In this document: in pieces, positions 9,084 through 18,190 of the stretch
Position numbering within the stretch: the stretch's first letter is position 1
Layout of the letters: each line of letters begins with the position of its first letter
Source of the DNA: Cyanobacteria bacterium FACHB-471
Lineage (GTDB): Bacteria > Cyanobacteriota > Cyanobacteriia > Elainellales > Elainellaceae
Direction: 5' to 3'
Assembly (NCBI GenBank): GCA_014695345.1
Contig: JACJOC010000111.1
Coordinates: 124,001 to 188,000, forward strand
DNA: 64,000 nucleotides
The notes under the pieces: generated by a model
The model's database searches: none
What the model was told of the DNA's origin: nothing
The model's input: the letters and a program-made list of their open reading frames with translations, nothing else
Translations under genes and position numbers: made by a program

Positions 9084-10523
9084 CTAAGAGAGTGAGTTGT
9101 ATTTGGAGCCATTGCGACTGATTGAGGAGTCATTCAAGGAGGAGTGGGGGTCCGGTTCCAGGTCATCCTCGTTTAGCCACAAAATTCTTTGACCATCAGT
9201 AATCTGACAGAGAAAAACCTCCTTATCGTCTAGCAGTCGCTCTATTTTTATCACGGTCCAGCCTGCTTCGTTCCGATATCGGACGCGATCGCCAACCTGA
9301 GGCAACCAGGACCGAATTTGAATCTTGGGGGCGATCGTCAGCACATAGTCAAGATCACGCAGTATGCCCATAACCACTCGCTGAAGCAGCGGAGTCGCAT
9401 GGTCTGCCACCATAGCCAAAAGTAGCGTTGCGACAATCATGGCTGGCAGCAGCAGCCAGTACAACACGCGGCTATCTTCAACCACCAGATTGATGGTTCG
9501 ATCCAGCACAAAATCGTGGATCAGAAAGTAGCTGTAGCTGTGTGCCCCCAGCCAAAGCATCGTTGATTTAGCGAGGCGAATTTGTGCTAAAGCCTGAAAT
9601 GCCACCATGCAGCAAAGGGTTAGACCAATCGGCAGCAGCAAATCAGCAAATACCCAGCCCAGGCGCGAAAACTGGCAGATGAAACCCATTACGTAAAACA
9701 GGATGCCAAATCCCAGCACCCATCGTGTCGGCCAAAACAGTGGCCCTTGCCCCGCGCGGTAAGCCCGTGCCACCACCATGCCTAGAACAAAGGTGCTGAG
9801 CTTAGCAATAAACGGTAGAAATGGCAGCCAATCTGTGGCTGTATCTAGAACAACATAAGTGGGATGTCCGTCAAATTTGTAAACTGCTAGTGCCCGATAG
9901 CCAATCGTTAAAGCAAGGCTGACAACCAGCAAATTGCGAGATCCCCACCGCCGGAGCAGATGCCACAGGAAAGGGAAAATCAGGGCAAAACTGAGAATGA
10001 GAGGCACAAACCACCAGGGTCCACTGCTCTTTAGCAGCAGTTCGCCGGAGTACTCAAACAGCAGCGGAAAGCTAGCACCCGCGAAAACGTACCACAAGTC
10101 GGGTCTGTAGCTGTTTGTTGCGATTCCAATTGCCCATAGGAAGGGGTAAGACAACCAAGCAACTGTCCAAAGGGGCCAGAGAATCCGTAAAAGCCGATGC
10201 TGCAAAAAACTGCCGACTTCTAAGGGTTTCCCTTTTAAGGACAACACCAAACTAAATCCGCTGATTAAAATGAAGACATCAACAAACTGAAACCCAAACC
10301 AGGCTGGAAAGCTAAGAATATAAGTTAGCAAGTTGTGCCCCAAGCGATCGCTTGCTACCTCAATCAAGCGGAGATTCGCAGCTAAGCCCAATGGTTTTGG
10401 GGTAAATGTATAGTCTGTAAACAGAAGCTGAGCGTGATAAACCAGAAGCATCACTGCGGCAAAAATCCGAATTCCTTCTAGCCACGCTAACCGTTGTGAT
10501 GATGAGCCTTTCACAGCAGCCAT
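9084..10523 (-). CDS. Acyltransferase 3 family membrane O-acyltransferase
   Basis: The first about 380 residues form the acyltransferase-3 fold: roughly ten hydrophobic helices, RLAWLEGIRIFAAVMLLVYH at the start with the family's conserved His, and FILISGFSLVLS in the second helix. Such enzymes transfer acetyl or succinyl groups to surface polysaccharides. An extra soluble C-terminal domain (about residues 400-465) has the pattern VGDRVRYRNEAGWTVIKIE and ends in LNEDDLEPDP. It resembles a small SH3-like beta barrel and is not part of the core family. It lies upstream of the GT2 gene on the same strand with a 154-bp gap, so a shared exopolysaccharide role is plausible but inferred. Confidence 0.82.
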   Translation of the reverse strand: MAAVKGSSSQRLAWLEGIRIFAAVMLLVYHAQLLFTDYTFTPKPLGLAANLRLIEVASDRLGHNLLTYILSFPAWFGFQFVDVFILISGFSLVLSLKGKPLEVGSFLQHRLLRILWPLWTVAWLSYPFLWAIGIATNSYRPDLWYVFAGASFPLLFEYSGELLLKSSGPWWFVPLILSFALIFPFLWHLLRRWGSRNLLVVSLALTIGYRALAVYKFDGHPTYVVLDTATDWLPFLPFIAKLSTFVLGMVVARAYRAGQGPLFWPTRWVLGFGILFYVMGFICQFSRLGWVFADLLLPIGLTLCCMVAFQALAQIRLAKSTMLWLGAHSYSYFLIHDFVLDRTINLVVEDSRVLYWLLLPAMIVATLLLAMVADHATPLLQRVVMGILRDLDYVLTIAPKIQIRSWLPQVGDRVRYRNEAGWTVIKIERLLDDKEVFLCQITDGQRILWLNEDDLEPDPHSSLNDSSISRNGSKYNSLS

Positions 10524-11153
10524 AGATCCTTACACCTCTTCAAGAAGGGCTTAAATTTGGCAGTACAAGCTGTCTGGAAAAACTTGCATTTCCAGACACC
10601 AAATGCGGCTACTTGCGCTAAAAGACCAAACTCGAAGCTAATTGGGTTAAACGGTTTGAACTAAATCAATCTGAATCCAGGATTTGAGACTAAAAGATAC
10701 AAAATCTCAATGACAAGCTGGTTTCAAAACAGCCTTTTTGTGCAAACAAAAGGGCGACCCTACTTGGCTGAGAAAAACTCTCAGCATCTACTCACATATG
10801 CTTTTCTAGAAAATTGTCACGGTTCATAACGGGTCTTCTCGCTAATTCGTCACTTGTAACAAAAATACGTGTATATTACATCACTCCGAAGTTGTACATA
10901 TTTCTTCATGTGTTGATGAAGAATAATTGAAGAATAATACCATTTTTCCTTTGGACTGCTAAATTTCCAGTCCGCGACCGCTGAAAAGTATTGCTTATCA
11001 CCCTTGGTGAAATTTTTGGGGACAAACAAATAGCAGTAGCAGGCGCAACCCCCTGCCAAAGCAAAGGGATTAGTTCAATTGCTTCTGCTATCAAACAGAG
11101 AGTGCTAGCGGAGCGCTTCGTCTCTACCAAATCTTGAAGCCTAACGACAGTCT
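10524..11153. other. Non-coding region between rel/spoT and the acyltransferase
   Basis: About 630 bp without a convincing gene. It holds a perfect 10-bp hairpin at 10571-10598 (TGTCTGGAAA, 8-nt loop, TTTCCAGACA) about 50 bp before the acyltransferase start, and a 7-bp hairpin GCTGAGA/TCTCAGC at 10767-10785. An imperfect hairpin around 11093-11132 may terminate rel. The short open frames at 10850-11130 lack family resemblance and start signals. Confidence 0.5.
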
Positions 11154-13436
11154 CTAATCATCAACCTCACTGATGCGGCGCAGGTTGATGACATCGCTCA
11201 TTTTGCGGATTTGAGTGAAGGTGCGATCGAGCTGCTGATGATCGCGAATGTCAATTCCCAAATCGATAATGGCGGTCTGCCCAGGAATGGTTTTAACTTG
11301 AGCACTGCGAACATTAATGTCGTGATCGGTGAGGCGAGACAAAATATCCTTTAGCACGCCCACTCGATCAATCACTTCAATCTGAATTTGCACCAGGTAG
11401 GTGTGGACGCGACTGCCATTTGTAACGGTTGAATTCCAGCTAACGGGAATGAGGCGATCGCCCGGAATGCTCTCCGTATTTTGGCAGCCCTGCCGATGAA
11501 TGGAGATGCCGCGACTGCTGAGGGTAACAACGCCGATAATAGACTCGCCTGGTACTGGATTGCAGCAGCGGGCCAGGTGATAAAGCAACCCTTCTACGCC
11601 AGTAATGGGGGAGTCAGACGGACGTGTGACTGGACGAGGGGCAGCGGTCGTACTGCTGGGCAATAAAACCATCTTGCCATCATCTACTTCAATCGCAGGC
11701 GCGATCGGCTGCTGGGCTTTAATGGCTTCTCTGATGCGGTTTACCACCAGATTAAGCGTCATTTCCCCGTAGCCCAGAGCAGCCAGCAGGTCTTCTACAG
11801 ACTGGTAGTTACATCGCTCTGCCGCACTTTGCATCGGGTCAGATTTGAGCAAGGCTTCAAAGCCCTTTTTGCCTAGCTCTTTCTCTAACATCTCGCGGCC
11901 GCGCAGGATGTTTTCGTCACGGTGCGATCGCTTGTACCACTGACGAATTCGGTTTCGTGCACCCGTCGTCACCGCAAAATTGAGCCAATCTAGACTAGGA
12001 CGAGAATTTTTCTGGGTAATGATTTCGACGATGTCGCCATTTTTCAATGGAGTGTCCAGGGTGACAATTCGACCGTTGACTCGTGCCCCAGCGCAATGAT
12101 TGCCAATCTCAGTGTGAATGCGATAGGCAAAGTCCACAGACGTTGCACCCCGACTTAGCGGCACCACGTCTCCGTGGGGCGTAAACACATAAACATCATC
12201 GTCGAATAGATTGTCCTTAACGCTTTCCAGGTATTCCTGGGCATCTTTAAGGTCACTCTGCCAGTCCAGCAGTTGTCGTAGCCAGGTAAATTTTTCATCT
12301 TCAGCAGTCATTCTAGAACTGCTGCCGCCCGTCTCTTTGTATTTCCAGTGAGCTGCAATCCCGTATTCTGCAACGTGGTGCATTTCCAACGTGCGAATCT
12401 GCACCTCAACGGGTCTGCCTGTGTTACCGATGACTACCGTGTGCAGCGATTGATAGCGGTTCGGTTTTGGCAATCCAATGTAGTCCTTAAACCGACCAGG
12501 AATGGGGCGAAATGCATCATGGACGACGGCCAAGGCGCGGTAACATTCATCGTTGTTTTCCACGATCATACGAATTGCAGCAACATCATAAATGTCGTGG
12601 AACTCTTTCTGCTGCCGCTGCATCTTTTGGTAGATGCCGTAGAGATGCTTAGGGCGACCGCTGATGTCATGACAGTGAACCCCTAGTTCCTCAAGGCGAT
12701 CGCGCAACAGTGCTGCAACTCGTTCTAACCGCGCTTCCCGATCGGCTCGCTTGTCGCTGACAAACTGCTGCATCTCGCGATAAGCTTCAGGCTCCAAATA
12801 TTTAAACGCCAGATCCTCAAGTTCCCACTTAAACCGACCGATCCCCAATCGGTTTGCGAGAGGGGCAAAAATTTCTCGCGTCTCTAAAGCAATACGGCGG
12901 CGTTTGTCGTCCGGTAGGTGTTCGAGCGTCCGCATATTGTGCAAGCGGTCTGCCAGCTTAACGACAATGACACGAATGTCTTGTGCCATTGCCAGAAACA
13001 TCCGGCGAAAATTTTCTGCCTGACGCTCTTTCTTACTGGAAAAGTTGAACTTTGACAGCTTGGTCACGCCGTCTACCAAACGTCGCACTTCAACTCCAAA
13101 TCGCTGCTCAATTTCTTCGGGGGTTACCTCTGTATCCTCTACCACGTCGTGCAAAAAGCCCGCCGCAATCATGACGGGACTGCCGCCTAAATCTCGCAAC
13201 AGCCCTGCAACGGCGATCGGGTGGCAAATATAAGGTTCACCAGAGGCACGATATTGACCTTCGTGAAGACTGTAACCAAATTCAAATGCCCGACAAATTA
13301 AACCCGCATCAACCGGGGAGTCACTTGAATCACCACTACTGGAACTGGCACCGTCGCTTCGCGTCCGCAGGCATTCTTGTAGCCAGCTGGGCAAATTCAA
13401 GCTGATAGGGAAGGGGGTAGTAGCCGTCACGTTCAT
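11154..13436 (-). CDS. Bifunctional (p)ppGpp synthetase/hydrolase, Rel/SpoT family
   Basis: This enzyme makes and degrades the stringent-response alarmone (p)ppGpp. The domains run in the usual order for the long RSH family. The HD hydrolase has GFLHDVVEDT and KLADRLHNMRTL near residues 90-170. The synthetase follows with GRPKHLYGIYQKM and YDVAAIRMIV. Then come a TGS domain (VYVFTPHGDVVPLSRGATSV), a helical/zinc-finger region (LLYHLARCCNPVPGESI) and a C-terminal ACT domain. Both catalytic halves look intact, so it should be bifunctional, as expected for a single cyanobacterial RSH. Length 760 is normal. The ATG at 13436 gives a normal N-terminus. It is probably monocistronic. Confidence 0.95.
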   Translation of the reverse strand: MNVTATTPFPISLNLPSWLQECLRTRSDGASSSSGDSSDSPVDAGLICRAFEFGYSLHEGQYRASGEPYICHPIAVAGLLRDLGGSPVMIAAGFLHDVVEDTEVTPEEIEQRFGVEVRRLVDGVTKLSKFNFSSKKERQAENFRRMFLAMAQDIRVIVVKLADRLHNMRTLEHLPDDKRRRIALETREIFAPLANRLGIGRFKWELEDLAFKYLEPEAYREMQQFVSDKRADREARLERVAALLRDRLEELGVHCHDISGRPKHLYGIYQKMQRQQKEFHDIYDVAAIRMIVENNDECYRALAVVHDAFRPIPGRFKDYIGLPKPNRYQSLHTVVIGNTGRPVEVQIRTLEMHHVAEYGIAAHWKYKETGGSSSRMTAEDEKFTWLRQLLDWQSDLKDAQEYLESVKDNLFDDDVYVFTPHGDVVPLSRGATSVDFAYRIHTEIGNHCAGARVNGRIVTLDTPLKNGDIVEIITQKNSRPSLDWLNFAVTTGARNRIRQWYKRSHRDENILRGREMLEKELGKKGFEALLKSDPMQSAAERCNYQSVEDLLAALGYGEMTLNLVVNRIREAIKAQQPIAPAIEVDDGKMVLLPSSTTAAPRPVTRPSDSPITGVEGLLYHLARCCNPVPGESIIGVVTLSSRGISIHRQGCQNTESIPGDRLIPVSWNSTVTNGSRVHTYLVQIQIEVIDRVGVLKDILSRLTDHDINVRSAQVKTIPGQTAIIDLGIDIRDHQQLDRTFTQIRKMSDVINLRRISEVDD

Positions 13437-13806
13437 GCTGTCACGCTTTAAGAGCTTGGAGGGCTCTGGAGTAGATGTTTGCTGATTCTACGGTATTTAA
13501 TGTGATTTAGTATACAAACCGATGAAGCAGGTTTTGGTCCGCTTCAAATCCGGTGTGCTGCTGGAGAAGGCAGCTAGTAAAGTTAAAAAGTTTCTTCTAG
13601 AGAAAAACCTTGGCGTCTAGCCAGGTCACGATGATAGAGAAGTTCTACCAGAACTATGCTGGAGTCTCGTGAAACTGCTACTTGATTTTACAGTTCACCT
13701 TAAAATGCAAAACTTTGAAGTCCCTGTTCTACTAATATATACAAACTTCTTTACGTCTGAGCCTGATTCAGAAGTTCTAATTCAAATTAGACCTTAGAGG
13801 TGTTTT
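13437..13806. other. Divergent intergenic region between rel/spoT and the patD-like gene
   Basis: About 370 bp between two divergently read genes; it must hold both promoters. It is AT-rich toward the patD-like side. TTAGAGG lies directly before the ATG at 13807. I see no strong inverted repeat. Confidence 0.45.
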
Positions 13807-14169
13807 ATGTTGTCGGGCTTGTCTTATCAACACTATCAACAGTTTCAAAATGCGCTGCGGCAGCTAAAGCTCACGGTAACTCGGTCAAACCCTGACCTTG
13901 CTTCGCTTCATGCCGACTTTTTGGAGGTGCAGCAAATGTTTCAATTGCGAATCATGGGGACAGATTTGGATCAAATTGATCCGGCGGTGGTGTCGCAGGT
14001 GCAGTCTTATCAGACAGAGATCAATAAGCAGATGCGGCTGTTAGGGATGGATGTGATGTTCTTGCAGGCAGCCCGTCAGCCCACTACAGCCCAGCAAAGA
14101 CAAGCTCAAATGAGCGATCGCATTGTTACCCTAATCCGCTATTGCGATGCTCTGTTGGGTTCCGAGTAG
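13807..14169 (+). CDS. patD: PatD-like heterocyst-frequency control family protein
   Basis: This 120-residue, all-helical protein has the pattern I associate with the PatD family: a YQxFQ start, VQQMFQLRI in the middle, QSYQTEINKQMRLLGMDV and then FLQAARQPTTAQQRQAQM, ending with LIRYCDALL. In Anabaena PatD limits heterocyst frequency; homologues elsewhere have no assigned role. The naming relies on remembered sequence pattern, not on a database match. It is followed by a zinc-ribbon protein on the same strand about 50 bp downstream. Presence here does not prove that the organism makes heterocysts. Confidence 0.65.
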   Translation: MLSGLSYQHYQQFQNALRQLKLTVTRSNPDLASLHADFLEVQQMFQLRIMGTDLDQIDPAVVSQVQSYQTEINKQMRLLGMDVMFLQAARQPTTAQQRQAQMSDRIVTLIRYCDALLGSE

Positions 14170-14219
14170 TGCTAAAAATGTCATGATTTTGTGAAAAGAA
14201 TTTGATTGGAGAAGTCGCT

Positions 14220-14774
14220 GTGCAGTGCCCTAAAGATAAGAAAGTAACCCTAACCGAGAGCCGCTTGTCCAGCGAACTGCCAGTGCAGTGTTGCCCCGAC
14301 TGCAAGGGAACCTGGATCCCGGCTGAGGAATATCAGTCTTGGCAAAATCGCCAGCCCCGTTCAAATTCCTATCCAATGCCTAAAACGTTGGATGTCGATT
14401 ACGTGCAGTCTCCGTTCGATACAAAAGCTGCTCTTTGCCCAGAATGCAACTGTTATTTGGCGCGGGCTAGAGTTGGGCTAAAAACTCCGTTCTATGTAGA
14501 GCGCTGCCCCAACTGTCATGGTATCTGGTGCGATCGGGGCGAGTGGGATGTTCTAGAGAAATTGGGGCTACATACCTCAATCGAACAGCTTTTTTCTAGC
14601 GAATGGCAGGCACGGGTAAAAGAACGAGAATACGCTGCCCGCGAACGCCGTGCCACTGTCGAAAAATTGGGCGAAGATTTGGCTGAGAAAGTATTTGAAC
14701 TAGCAGAATTGCTGGAAAATCATCCTAACGGCGATTTTGGCGTAGCTTATTTGATGCGACGGTTTGATAAATAG
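14220..14774 (+). CDS. Double zinc-ribbon protein (zf-TFIIB family)
   Basis: Two zinc ribbons are visible. The first uses CPKD near the start and CCPDC about 25 residues later (WIP follows). The second is CPECNC then RCPNCHGIWCDRGEWD, the typical zf-TFIIB signature with a Trp-Cys-Asp-Glu tail. A charged helical C-terminus of about 70 residues follows. Such proteins are widespread and uncharacterised; a nucleic-acid or metal-scaffold role is only a guess. I chose the GTG at 14220 because GGAG lies 8 nt upstream and the protein then begins MQCPKDKK, right at the first ribbon. A TTG six codons earlier is the alternative. Confidence 0.75.
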   Translation: MQCPKDKKVTLTESRLSSELPVQCCPDCKGTWIPAEEYQSWQNRQPRSNSYPMPKTLDVDYVQSPFDTKAALCPECNCYLARARVGLKTPFYVERCPNCHGIWCDRGEWDVLEKLGLHTSIEQLFSSEWQARVKEREYAARERRATVEKLGEDLAEKVFELAELLENHPNGDFGVAYLMRRFDK

Positions 14775-14930
14775 GGGTTGGGGATTGGGGACTCGGAGTT
14801 GGAGTTAGGAATTAGAAATAGCGACAGATGCAGGAGTGACATCTGGCAAAATTAGAGGTGGCGAACTAACATGAGCCAGGATTCAGTCTTTCCTAACTCC
14901 CAATCCCCAATCCCTAACCCCCAAGCTCCT
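14774..14930. repeat. Inverted pair of degenerate heptamer repeats (STRR-type)
   Basis: Positions about 14774-14812 consist of G-rich heptamers such as GGGGATT, GGGGACT and GGAGTTA. Positions about 14891-14925 are their C-rich reverse complement (CCCAATC, CCCTAAC). About 75 nt lie between, so transcripts could fold into one long hairpin. Tandem heptamers of this kind are known in filamentous cyanobacteria. It fills the gap between the zinc-ribbon and beta-glucosidase genes and ends at the beta-glucosidase start. Confidence 0.7.
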
Positions 14931-14931
14931 C

Positions 14932-16302
14932 ATGCCCAGCTATCAATTTCCTGACTCCTTCCTCTGGGGATCTGCAACTGCCTCTTATCAGATTGAGGGC
15001 GCGGTCAAAGAAGATGGGCGCAAACCTAGTGTTTGGGATACGTTCAGTGCGAAATGGGGTCGAGTGATAGATCGGCAGACGGGGGCGATCGCCTGCGATC
15101 ACTACCATCGATATCCAGAGGATGTGAAGCTGATGGCAGACTTGGGGATCAAGCACTATCGCTTTAGCATTGCCTGGCCACGAATCATCCCTGATGGGCG
15201 AGGAGCGGTGAACGAAGCGGGGGTGGACTTCTATAGACGGCTAGTAGACTGCCTGCGGGATCACGGGATTACTCCACACGCCACGTTGTTTCATTGGGAT
15301 AGTCCTCACGCATTGGAGGAGCGCTATGGCTCCTGGCGCAGTCGAGAGATGGCGCAAGATTACGCTGATTATGTGACGGCAGTGGTAACGCGACTGGGCG
15401 ATCGCATCACTCACTGGATGACAATTAACGAAATTCCCTGCTTTACCCACATGGGCTACGGCACCAAGCAACCGCCCCACGCTCCTGGAACCGTCGTCAA
15501 AACTTGGAAGGAAGTTTGGCAAACGTCTCATCACGCACTGCTGGCACACGGGTTAGGCTGTCAGGCAATTCGGGCAGCTTCTCCAGTTGCCTGCTCGGTG
15601 GTGTTAGTGGATAATCCTGCTGTAACGGTGCCCATTGACGAATCGCCTGCTAACGTGGCTGCTGCTCAAAAAGCCTTTCCCACCTGCGGTCAAAACGGTG
15701 GAATCACTTTTCCGGCGCTGACGGGTGCCTACAGTCCCGCCATGCTAGAGCAGCTTGGGGATCAGGCTCCCGATATTCAGGATGGCGACTTGGCAACTAT
15801 TCACCAACCGCTCGATGCCATTGGGTTGAACATTTACACCGGAACTTACGTCCGAGCGGCGGACAATCCGCAAGGGTACGAACTGCTCAGCTTTCCTAAA
15901 AGCTATCCTCGACTGCACATGCCCTGGCTGCATGTTGTGCCGGATGCGCTGTACTGGGGCATTCGCCATGTCAGCGAAACGTTGTGTCGGGCAGATCTGC
16001 CCGTGCTAATTACAGAAAACGGCTGTGCGGCTGAAGATGAGTTGACTCGCCAGGGAGAGGTGCTGGATTGCGATCGCATCCTCTACCTGCGCGAGTACCT
16101 CAAAGCCGTTCACCGAGCCGTCGGCGAAAACTATCCCATCCGAGGCTATTTTGTCTGGAGCCTGATGGACAACTTTGAGTGGGCATGGGGCTACAGCCGC
16201 CGCTTTGGAATTACCTACGTAGATTACAAAACCCAGGCTCGGATTCCTAAATCCAGCTTCAACTGGTACGCCGAGTGCATTCGGCAAAATCGAGTGGTTT
16301 AG
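14932..16302 (+). CDS. GH1 beta-glucosidase
   Basis: This glycoside hydrolase family 1 enzyme cleaves beta-glucosides and related aryl or disaccharide substrates. It begins FLWGSATASYQIEGAV, the family's N-terminal signature, which binds the substrate's glycone. The general acid lies in MTINEIP (usually TxNEP), and the nucleophile in VLITENGCAAEDE. The C-terminal SLMDNFEWAWGYSRRFG completes the glucose-binding site. Length (456) is typical and there is no signal peptide, so it should be cytoplasmic. The stop overlaps the end of the convergent calcium exchanger gene by 4 nt. Confidence 0.95.
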   Translation: MPSYQFPDSFLWGSATASYQIEGAVKEDGRKPSVWDTFSAKWGRVIDRQTGAIACDHYHRYPEDVKLMADLGIKHYRFSIAWPRIIPDGRGAVNEAGVDFYRRLVDCLRDHGITPHATLFHWDSPHALEERYGSWRSREMAQDYADYVTAVVTRLGDRITHWMTINEIPCFTHMGYGTKQPPHAPGTVVKTWKEVWQTSHHALLAHGLGCQAIRAASPVACSVVLVDNPAVTVPIDESPANVAAAQKAFPTCGQNGGITFPALTGAYSPAMLEQLGDQAPDIQDGDLATIHQPLDAIGLNIYTGTYVRAADNPQGYELLSFPKSYPRLHMPWLHVVPDALYWGIRHVSETLCRADLPVLITENGCAAEDELTRQGEVLDCDRILYLREYLKAVHRAVGENYPIRGYFVWSLMDNFEWAWGYSRRFGITYVDYKTQARIPKSSFNWYAECIRQNRVV

Positions 16303-17402
16303 CCAATGCCTTCAATAATGGGATGGAAGAAGAATGCAAGCCCCAGGATCGCGTAGGCAGCTAAGAGCAAAGTTCCTTCCAACCAGTTCGATCGCCCATC
16401 TGAGCTGATCGAGTTGGCAATCAGCACCGCGACCGCGACTGCAACTAACTCAAATGGATTGAAATCTAGATCCATCGGTTGTCCCATTGCCCAACCTGCC
16501 AGCACCAGCACAGGTGCAACAAATAGAGCAATTTGCAGGCTGGACCCGACTGCAACCGAAACAGACAAATCCATTTTGTTTTTGATTGCCACCGTTACGG
16601 CTGTCGCATGTTCAGCCGCATTGCCAATAATAGGTAGCACAATCACCCCCGTAAACAGTTCCGTTAGCCCTAAGCCAGAAGTGGCCTCTTCAAGCGAACC
16701 GACTAAAAACTCAGATTCGATCGCCACAAATACTGTAGCAACGAGCAATACCACCACCCAAAGCCACAAATTTGGCTTTTCTGCGTGTCCTGCCTCACCT
16801 GCCTCGCCTGCCTCAAATTCAGCTTCTCCGACATCACATAGATAGCTGTGAGTTTTCATCGAAAACAGCAGGGTCAACCCGTAAACCAAAATCAACACGA
16901 TCGCCACTGCAACAGACAAACGTTGCTGCGTCACCTCATCAATCCCGCTAGAGGTGAAATTTACTGCCGTAGGCAGCAACATCGCAATCACCGCCAAATT
17001 CATGGACGACGCATTCACCCTAGCTACCACAGGCTGAAAGCTCTGCTCCTTAAACCGCAACCCACCCAACAGCATCGCAAGACCCATCACCAATAGCAGG
17101 TTGCCAATGATCGATCCGGTGATACTCGCTTTGACCACGTTCACCAGTCCGGCTCGCAACGCAACTAAAGCGATAATCAGTTCTGTCGCATTTCCAAAAG
17201 TCGCATTCAACAGTCCTCCCAGTGTAGAACCTGCAACCACAGCGATTTCCTCGGTTGCCGCACCCATCCAAGCTGCCAGTGGCAGAATGGCAATGCTTGC
17301 AGTCACAAACACTGCAACTGCCCCCCATTCCAAATAGTGAGCCACGATTGAAATCGGCACAAAAACCAACAGGACAGTGAAAATCAAGTTCTTTGTTGAC
17401 AT
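16299..17402 (-). CDS. Ca2+/H+ antiporter, CaxA/ChaA-like CAX family
   Basis: The protein has about eleven membrane helices in two inverted halves. Each half carries the CAX family signature: GNATELIIALVAL in the first and GNAAEHATAV in the second, whose acidic residues bind the cation. The halves are joined by a short acidic loop (EAEFEAGEAGEAGHAEKP). Such proteins export Ca2+ using the proton gradient. Length 367 matches the family. The gene converges with the GH1 gene. The repeated GEAG in the loop comes from a short nucleotide repeat. Confidence 0.92.
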   Translation of the reverse strand: MSTKNLIFTVLLVFVPISIVAHYLEWGAVAVFVTASIAILPLAAWMGAATEEIAVVAGSTLGGLLNATFGNATELIIALVALRAGLVNVVKASITGSIIGNLLLVMGLAMLLGGLRFKEQSFQPVVARVNASSMNLAVIAMLLPTAVNFTSSGIDEVTQQRLSVAVAIVLILVYGLTLLFSMKTHSYLCDVGEAEFEAGEAGEAGHAEKPNLWLWVVVLLVATVFVAIESEFLVGSLEEATSGLGLTELFTGVIVLPIIGNAAEHATAVTVAIKNKMDLSVSVAVGSSLQIALFVAPVLVLAGWAMGQPMDLDFNPFELVAVAVAVLIANSISSDGRSNWLEGTLLLAAYAILGLAFFFHPIIEGIG

Positions 17403-17528
17403 GCAAGTCTCTAACCTTTTGGAAATGAACGAAGAACTATCGCTTGGCTAAACAGAAACCGCTGTAAACCTCACGCAGTTAGCATTAGACCATATTACTT
17501 CGCAGAAAATTGCCGTCCTGGAAAAGAC

Positions 17529-17553
17529 AAAAAAAAGGAAGGCTAAACCCTCC
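17529..17553 (-). terminator. Rho-independent terminator of the RRM gene
   Basis: On the minus strand GGAGGG-TTTAG-CCTTCC forms a 6-bp stem with one G-T pair, followed directly by eight T. It lies about 30 bp after the stop of the RNA-binding protein gene. Confidence 0.8.
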
Positions 17554-17582
17554 CTCTTTTCTGCCCTAACTTAAACGTGTGC

Positions 17583-17906
17583 TTAGAAGTTGCGAGAATA
17601 ATTACCGCTCTTATTGCCCCAACCGCCGCCGCCGCCACCAGAGCGTCTATCGTTACTTCCTTCTTCGCGGGGTTTGGCTTTGTTGACGCGAAGGCTGCGC
17701 CCCATCCATTCAGCGCCGTCTAGCGCCTCGATCGCTGCATCTTCTTCTGCCTCAGCAGACATTTCGACGAATCCAAAGCCACGAGGACGGCCTGTTTCGC
17801 GATCGGTAGGTAGGTGTACTCGTTGAACGGTACCATACTCCGCAAAAACAGTACTCAGATCATCCTGAGTAACATCGTAGGAAAGGTTACCTACATAAAT
17901 TGACAT
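17583..17906 (-). CDS. RRM-type RNA-binding protein (Rbp family)
   Basis: A single RNA-recognition motif covers residues 1-82: RNP2 is SIYVGNLSYD at the start and RNP1 is RGFGFVEM near residue 45. A Gly-rich, Arg/Asn-containing tail follows, ending GNYSRNF. This is the architecture of cyanobacterial cold- and stress-induced Rbp proteins, which bind U-rich RNA and, in some members, target photosynthesis mRNAs to thylakoids. It is monocistronic with a strong terminator. A long leader of about 100 bp before the next feature would fit cold regulation, but no motif is proven. The Gly-tail places it in the RbpA-like type. Confidence 0.93.
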   Translation of the reverse strand: MSIYVGNLSYDVTQDDLSTVFAEYGTVQRVHLPTDRETGRPRGFGFVEMSAEAEEDAAIEALDGAEWMGRSLRVNKAKPREEGSNDRRSGGGGGGWGNKSGNYSRNF

Positions 17907-18190
17907 GGAATATCTCCAGAACTTGAGAAAAAGGGTGTAGAGAGAACTTGATCCGGAGAGTAGCCTGTCATACTGAAAGCCAACACTGCAACCGAATTCA
18001 TACTCGGCTAGTAGTCTAACACAACCGATTCAATCGGCAAGGTTTTCAAAGTTTTGGATTGATTAATCTCGCAGTCCTAAGTTAGTTGTGAAGTGAGTGG
18101 TTCATGAGAAGCAAACCCCCAAGGAATGCGCCTCTTATCACCTATTTCGGCTTGCCATTTTTTTCTAAAAGGTTGTTTTGCAAAGCTATG

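Noticed and set aside
10850-11130. Two overlapping short minus-strand frames downstream of rel/spoT
   Set aside because: Cys/Tyr/Ser-rich products, no start signals, overlapping each other in different frames.
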